64,000 nucleotides of DNA from Candidatus Sphingomonas colombiensis (GTDB lineage Bacteria; Pseudomonadota; Alphaproteobacteria; Sphingomonadales; Sphingomonadaceae), in NCBI GenBank assembly GCA_029202845.1, contig CP119315.1, positions 2,511,001-2,575,000 on the forward strand, read 5' to 3'. Of this stretch, positions 59,243-64,000 are shown one piece after another (the first letter of the stretch is position 1; every line of letters starts with the position of its first letter). Under the pieces are notes generated by a model, which had not been told where the DNA came from, ran no database searches, and was given only the letters and a program-made list of their open reading frames with translations. The position numbers and the translations under genes are program-made.

Positions 59243-60802
59243 TCACAGCCCCAAACAACCTGGATTCATCAAATAACGGGGATCAACGGCGTGCTTCACC
59301 GCTTTTAGCACGGCCCAGGCCCGTGGGTCGCTGGCTTCGTGCAGCGGATAGGTGCGGGCGATCTGCAAATGGGTCGCGTCGAGTTCGGCGAAAATCCGCA
59401 CGATTTCGCTGCGCAGCCGATCGACGAGCGCGCGCGATGCGGTGTTGGGCGGGAAGCGGTTGAGCTTGGCCAGATGGTCTGGCTCCAGTGAGCGGCAGTG
59501 GATATCCTCCAGCGCGTCCGGCCAGAAGAAAACCGGTTCGATCAGGCAGGTCGAGCGGCTGACGGCAGCGAGCATCGCGCCGGCGGCGACCCCGTTGCTT
59601 TCCATCTCCGCCTGATTTTCCGCGAACAGCGCCTGAATGCGGTTCCATCCTTCGACCAGCCGGCTGTGCGGCAGGAAGCCGTGCACCGGCACCCAGCGTT
59701 CGCCGTCAGGGCCGACCATGGAATTGACCGGCGGAAACGGATTGGCGCGCAGAATCTTGGGGATCGTGTTCTCGATCGCTTTTCCGGCGTGTTTCTGCGC
59801 GATCGCCTCGATCGCCTTCATGTCGGCGTCAACCGCGCTCTGATAGCGGCCTTCGCAAATCAGGTGGAGCGAGAAGGGTACGTCGTCGAGGAACGAGCGG
59901 CCGGCCGCGACCACCTTGGCGCCTTCCTTCAATGCCTTCAGCACCGATCCTTGCGCCTTCATCATGTTGACCAGCGATTTGGCATCCTTGGTCAGGCTTT
60001 CGCGCTTCATGCGCTGTGATTGCAGATAGGGGTCGAAGCCGAAGCTTTCCGACGCAAGCCCTTCGCGTGCGATCTCGCTCATCGCGCCGAAAAAGGCGTC
60101 CGCGTCGGGGAAGGAGAACGAGCCGTAAGCAAAGGCGGTGCCTTCGCGCACCAGCTTTAGCGTTATGGTCGCCTTGACGCCCAGCGCACCGCAATCCGCC
60201 GCGAAGAGGCCGGTGATATCCGGCCCGAATGGGCGGAAGAAGTTGCTGCCGGTGGAAACGATCGAACCGTCGGCCAGAACGACCGCGAAACTGAGCGCGG
60301 CATCGACGACGGTACCACCAGACGCGCCCCAGAACACGCCGTTCTGGCTCATGCCGCCGCCCACCGTCGCATTGATACCCGACAAGGTGCCCCACGCCAG
60401 CGTGCGCAATCCCATCGGCTTCAGTGTACGGTACAGCTTGTCCCAGGTGCACCCGGCCTCCACCGTGACGGTCATGTCTTCTTCGTTGATGTCGAGCACC
60501 CGGTTCATCGATCCGGTGTCGATCAACAGCGCCCCGGCCTCACTCGCCAGATAACCGCTGGTATAGCTCATGCCGCCGCCACGCGGGACGATCGCGACGC
60601 CTGCATTGGTCGCGGCCGCTATGCCGCGCGCGAGCATGGCGGTATCCGTCGGGCGAAACACCGCGAGCGGAACAGGGCCGTTGCTGAACACGTCCTGCGA
60701 ATAATAGCGCAATTCCGTCGTGTCGGTGATCAATGCGTCCGCGCCGACCGCGGCGGAGATCGCTGTAAGAGGGGTGTCTTTGGTCAACGCGTCAACCGCC
60801 AT
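59243..60802 (-). CDS. FAD-binding oxidoreductase (vanillyl-alcohol oxidase/GlcD-like)
   Basis: The 519-residue protein has the PCMH-type FAD-binding domain: AVFRPTDTAMLARGIAAATN, the pyrophosphate loop IVPRGGGMSYTSGYL, then LAWGTLSGINATVGGGMSQN and CGALGVKATITLKL. The C-terminal cap ends in VDPRYLMNPGCLGL, typical of the FAD-linked oxidase/GlcD branch. Such enzymes oxidise hydroxy acids, phenols or alcohols. The ATG at 60802 has AGGAA before it and lies one base after the MFS stop; a TTG at 60820 is in frame. It is probably the main oxidative enzyme of the operon. Confidence 0.88.
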   Translation of the reverse strand: MAVDALTKDTPLTAISAAVGADALITDTTELRYYSQDVFSNGPVPLAVFRPTDTAMLARGIAAATNAGVAIVPRGGGMSYTSGYLASEAGALLIDTGSMNRVLDINEEDMTVTVEAGCTWDKLYRTLKPMGLRTLAWGTLSGINATVGGGMSQNGVFWGASGGTVVDAALSFAVVLADGSIVSTGSNFFRPFGPDITGLFAADCGALGVKATITLKLVREGTAFAYGSFSFPDADAFFGAMSEIAREGLASESFGFDPYLQSQRMKRESLTKDAKSLVNMMKAQGSVLKALKEGAKVVAAGRSFLDDVPFSLHLICEGRYQSAVDADMKAIEAIAQKHAGKAIENTIPKILRANPFPPVNSMVGPDGERWVPVHGFLPHSRLVEGWNRIQALFAENQAEMESNGVAAGAMLAAVSRSTCLIEPVFFWPDALEDIHCRSLEPDHLAKLNRFPPNTASRALVDRLRSEIVRIFAELDATHLQIARTYPLHEASDPRAWAVLKAVKHAVDPRYLMNPGCLGL

Positions 60803-60803
60803 G

Positions 60804-62072
60804 TCAATTTCCTGAAGCAAGTGGCTTTGGCGCCGGATAGCGACCGAGCATGAGCAGCAGCGCGCCGCCGATCGCGAACAAGGCCATCGCGAGGGCGAGG
60901 ATCAGGTCGTAGCTGCCGGTGCGATCGCGAACCAGGCCGTAGATGATGGGGGAAATGGCCGAACCGACCGCGAAGGGAATGTAGAGCACGCCGTAGATGC
61001 GGCCATAATGCGCCATGCCGAAATATTTCGCGGCGAGGTAGGCGATGATGTCGGACTCGGTGCCGGCGGCAAAGCCGAGCAGGAAGCCGCCGATGATTAC
61101 GTGGCTGAGCGCGGCCTGGGTGCCCATCAGAAGCCAGCACGCAACGGCCGGGAGCAGCAGCGCGGGAAAGGCAACGCCGGGGGCCCACAGCCGATCGAAC
61201 AGGAAGCCGACCAGCAGGCGCCCGACCAGAATGCCCAGCGCGACAACACCGAGCACGCTCGCCGCGACTTCCGGGGAAAAGCCATGCAGCCCGACGATCT
61301 GCGCGATATGGATGTGTGCGCCGCCATAAGCGAAGGCGGTAATCAGGATCGAGGCGAACAGAATCCAGAAGCGATAGCCTGATGCAGCCTCTTTCAGCGT
61401 GTCGCCGAGAACCGCCCCGCTCGCATCCGCTATCCCCTCGGGGCGCTCTTCCGGCCGCGGTTCGTGAAACCAGAGGTAGCCGAGCGGTAAGGCAATCATA
61501 AGCGGCAATAATGCGACGATCGGGAAGGCCAGCCGCCAGTCGCCAAGGGTGATCGCCCGTTGCGCGATCTGTGGCACGATCATCGCCGCCAGGCTGGTGC
61601 CAAGCAACATGATCCCGAGCGCAAGTCCACGGTGGCGATTGAACCACATGCTGATGGCCCGGCTCCAGGTAACCGGTGTCGATCCGATGCCGATCGCGCC
61701 CAATATGCCCCAGAAAAGGAGGTAGCCGATCTTCGACGAAGGCAGGAAATAGAAGGACGCGAAGACCAGCGCGAACAGGACGAGCGATGTCAGCGCCACC
61801 GGGCGCACACCGAAACGATCCGACAATGCGCCGAAAACGGGCGCCAACAGCGCGGCGATGATGCCGAAAACGGTGATGCCGGCGCTGGTGGCGGCGAAAT
61901 CCCAATGAAATTCGCGGCTGATCGGCCCCATCACCAATGGCAGCACGTTGAAGGGCAGAGGCGAGGCGCCGCAAGCCACCCCGATCAATGCCGCCGCGAG
62001 CGGCTTGGCACCCAGCCGGAATTCCGAACGCCCACCCGCGCCTGTCATATTTGAATGCATTCCTTGCGCCAT
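60804..62072 (-). CDS. MFS transporter (monocarboxylate/anion-type)
   Basis: The protein of about 422 residues has 12 hydrophobic segments. The loop-2 motif reads GALSDRFGVRPV. The long loop after helix 6 (LWFHEPRPEERPEGIADASG) and helix 1 GVACGASPLPFNVLPLVMGP fit the anion:cation/oxalate-formate-like branch. It would move the operon substrate, likely an organic anion, through the inner membrane after the TonB receptor passes it through the outer one. The start at 62072 is one of several close ATGs (62072, 62060, 62048), none with a strong ribosome site. Confidence 0.85.
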   Translation of the reverse strand: MAQGMHSNMTGAGGRSEFRLGAKPLAAALIGVACGASPLPFNVLPLVMGPISREFHWDFAATSAGITVFGIIAALLAPVFGALSDRFGVRPVALTSLVLFALVFASFYFLPSSKIGYLLFWGILGAIGIGSTPVTWSRAISMWFNRHRGLALGIMLLGTSLAAMIVPQIAQRAITLGDWRLAFPIVALLPLMIALPLGYLWFHEPRPEERPEGIADASGAVLGDTLKEAASGYRFWILFASILITAFAYGGAHIHIAQIVGLHGFSPEVAASVLGVVALGILVGRLLVGFLFDRLWAPGVAFPALLLPAVACWLLMGTQAALSHVIIGGFLLGFAAGTESDIIAYLAAKYFGMAHYGRIYGVLYIPFAVGSAISPIIYGLVRDRTGSYDLILALAMALFAIGGALLLMLGRYPAPKPLASGN

Positions 62073-62156
62073 GTCGTTGTCATTTCGAACTCCCCGAAAC
62101 CTGCGAATCGATGACGGGGAACGGCGCGCCAGCACCGTCCCCCGATCCTGTATCGC

Positions 62157-64000
62157 TTAGAATTTGTATCGCATGCGCGCGATCCACGTCCGGGGAGGAT
62201 CGAGATAGCGCGTGTTGACGAGCGATGTATTGGCCGCGATCTCGTTCAAGCAGTTGGTACAGGATACCGACAATTGCCACTTCTTCTCCGGGCCGTTCAG
62301 GGCGAGGCCGGCGTTTACGAACCAGACAGCCGGCGCAAATGAGCCCGTCAGGATCTCTCCTGAATAGGGATTTGCCGGATAGGTGCCGTTCGTGCCGGTC
62401 ACGGAGCCGGAGTAGATCGTATAATTGGCGGCGTTGGTTTCCTGGCTGGCACGATAGCTCGCGTTGACCGAAGGGGTCAGCGACATGCCGTTGCTGCCGA
62501 GCGGCAGTTCATAATTCCCGCCGAATGCCAGGGTCCATTTCGGCGTTCTCGCGGGGTCGGCGATCTGCCCGGTCGGCGTTATGATGCCGGCGCCGCACGA
62601 TGCGGTCGTGCCGGTGCCGCCGGGAACGTTTCCGGCAGCCAAAAGCGCCAGACATGCCTTTTGCTGGGCGTTGACGGACTGGATGCCATATTCGTCATAA
62701 TCCGGCGCGTTGCGATTGATGTCGAACTTCGCGTCCTGATAGCCGGCGTTGACGTAGAGGTTGAGGCCGTTGACCGGAACGAAGGTGAACTCCGCTTCGA
62801 TGCCCTTGTTCGTCATGTCGGCGAAGTTGCGCGTGATGAACGTTGCCGAGCCATTGGGGGCGACCAGCGCCGACGGCGTCTGGAGATCCTTCACGTCGAG
62901 GTAGAAGAACGTCAGGTTTGCGCGAACGCGGTGATTGAACCATTCCGATTTGACGCCCGCTTCATAGCTCCAGACCTTTTCGGGGCCGAAGGGAAGGAAC
63001 GCCGAAGGCGTGGTCGCGCGCGCATTCCACCCTCCCGATTTGAAGCCGCGGGTCGCCGAGGCGAACAGCAGCACATCGTCCGTGGCGTTATAGTTGATCG
63101 CAAAACGCGGGGTCCACATCTTGGCGCTCTGCCGATGCGGAATGGCGAGACCGGACGGCCCGACCAGATTCGCGGTATCCAGACAGGTCGCCTCGATCGA
63201 GCCGTCGTTGCAGCTTGCGCGATTGTCTTGCACGCCGAGTGTTTTTATCTCGTCGGTGAAGCGGAGGCCCGCCGTCAGCTTGAGCCTGGATGTCAGGTTG
63301 AGATCGGCCTGCGCATAGCCGGCCAGTGCTTCGGTCCGGTTGCGCAATGTCCGATCGGCCAGAACCAGCGTGGTTGCCTGCGAGAGCGTGAACAGATCGG
63401 CGAAATCGGTGCGATTGTTCTCGACGAGGTAAAAGACGCCGGCAACGTAATCTACAAGATGATTGGCCACGCTGCCGTTGATCTTCAATTCCTGGCTGAA
63501 CTGATTGTGCACGCCGTCGTTCAAGATGGTGAATCCGCCGCGCGTATAGCCCATCACCGGCGGGATTGGGTTCGCTAGCGACGGCCCGCTGCGCCCGTCA
63601 TAGAAATCCAGCGCATATTGCTGCGCCTGAGTGACGAAGCCAGTGATCAGGGCGAGTTTGGTATCGTCATTGAGGTCGAACGACAGGTTGGAAGAGATCA
63701 GGTTCGTCGCGGTATAATTCCCCAGCAGGAAATTCTTCTTCCGGCCGCTGATCGGCAGCGACGCAAAGGGAGAGTCCGCCGAACTTTTGCCCACCGGAAT
63801 GCCGGTCGTCGCATAACGTCCGTCGCATTCGGTCGGGTTGGCGGGATTGCACGCGAAGTTCAGGATGTTCTCGCCGTTCGCGACGATATGGGCATAAGAG
63901 GCGTTCCAATGCGCCCAAGGCGCCAGTTCGCCACGAATGCCGAGGCGCACGCCCCAGCCGTCATCATCATTGAGGCGCTGATGGGTGGTGACGTCCTTGG
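62157..64000 (-). CDS. TonB-dependent outer membrane receptor, N-terminus outside the window
   Basis: At least 614 residues of barrel are present, open to the window edge. Typical segments are LLGNYTATNLISSNLSFDLN, GYAQADLNLTSRLKLTAGLR and TDDVLLFASATRGFKSGGWN, the last a signature of this receptor class (FKSGG). It ends in YKF. Plug and TonB box are missing because the gene continues right of the window. It is the first gene seen of the operon and stands 84 bases before the MFS gene, so it likely imports the same substrate. Confidence 0.92.
   Translation of the reverse strand, partial: KDVTTHQRLNDDDGWGVRLGIRGELAPWAHWNASYAHIVANGENILNFACNPANPTECDGRYATTGIPVGKSSADSPFASLPISGRKKNFLLGNYTATNLISSNLSFDLNDDTKLALITGFVTQAQQYALDFYDGRSGPSLANPIPPVMGYTRGGFTILNDGVHNQFSQELKINGSVANHLVDYVAGVFYLVENNRTDFADLFTLSQATTLVLADRTLRNRTEALAGYAQADLNLTSRLKLTAGLRFTDEIKTLGVQDNRASCNDGSIEATCLDTANLVGPSGLAIPHRQSAKMWTPRFAINYNATDDVLLFASATRGFKSGGWNARATTPSAFLPFGPEKVWSYEAGVKSEWFNHRVRANLTFFYLDVKDLQTPSALVAPNGSATFITRNFADMTNKGIEAEFTFVPVNGLNLYVNAGYQDAKFDINRNAPDYDEYGIQSVNAQQKACLALLAAGNVPGGTGTTASCGAGIITPTGQIADPARTPKWTLAFGGNYELPLGSNGMSLTPSVNASYRASQETNAANYTIYSGSVTGTNGTYPANPYSGEILTGSFAPAVWFVNAGLALNGPEKKWQLSVSCTNCLNEIAANTSLVNTRYLDPPRTWIARMRYKF

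Noticed and set aside
1..64000. CRISPR arrays, tRNA or rRNA genes, insertion sequences or integrases
   Set aside because: No spaced direct repeats, cloverleaf-like segments, transposase motifs or terminal inverted repeats were seen on reading both strands.

Overview
The window looks like chromosomal DNA of a GC-rich alphaproteobacterium, most probably a sphingomonad (Sphingomonadales). The evidence is the high GC content, three large TonB-dependent receptors, a NodT-type efflux lipoprotein, Flp pilins, an ECF sigma/anti-sigma pair and several families common in Sphingomonas. No rRNA or tRNA gene, prophage, insertion sequence or CRISPR array was seen, so the assignment rests on gene content alone.

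Layout. 1-5 kb: LysR fragment, epoxide-hydrolase-like enzyme, UBP zinc finger coupled to a cNMP-domain/thioredoxin-reductase-like flavoprotein, chloroperoxidase-like hydrolase and a DUF5996 gene broken by a TGA. 5-7.5 kb: two Flp pilins, MutT, a membrane histidine kinase. 7.6-14.2 kb: a complete heavy-metal-type RND efflux operon and an OmpR-type regulator. 14.2-16.4 kb: ParB-like protein and SulP transporter. 16.6-26.2 kb: a catabolic cluster (MarR, dihydroxyphthalate-decarboxylase-like, Gfo/Idh/MocA, Rieske oxygenase, tandem NTF2-like protein, TonB receptor, two SDRs) resembling the phthalate 4,5-dioxygenase pathway, with a strong inverted repeat in its divergent promoter. 26.3-30.1 kb: purC, an L,D-transpeptidase, a secreted protein with a calcium-loop motif. 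30.5-44 kb: TonB receptor, PhoD-like phosphatase, two esterases/lipases, then phoU-pstB-pstA-pstC-pstS and a DcaP-like porin on the minus strand, with Pho-box-like sites. 44.4-48.1 kb: FadL, DUF2147 and a divergent acyl-CoA ligase. 48.3-52.5 kb: second L,D-transpeptidase, small lipoprotein, a secreted protein and an EF-G-like protein, the last two frameshifted. 52.8-55.5 kb: anti-sigma, ECF sigma, cupredoxin, metallophosphoesterase. 55.9-64 kb: a tightly packed minus-strand operon (TonB receptor, MFS, FAD-linked oxidase, nitrilase-like protein with substituted catalytic residues, methyltransferase, two unknown proteins) that I cannot assign to a known pathway.

The two accessory clusters (16.6-26.2 kb and 55.9-64 kb) share a sphingomonad design: an outer-membrane TonB receptor placed with cytoplasmic enzymes for one substrate. 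The most interesting candidates for undescribed biology are the 55.9-64 kb operon and the exact substrate of the Rieske cluster.

A caution on quality: four genes (pstS twice, the 49.6 kb secreted protein, the EF-G-like gene, the 55.9 kb unknown) carry +1 shifts, most of them in short homopolymers, and one gene carries an in-frame TGA at an expected Trp. These may be real decay or consensus-sequence errors; raw reads would decide.
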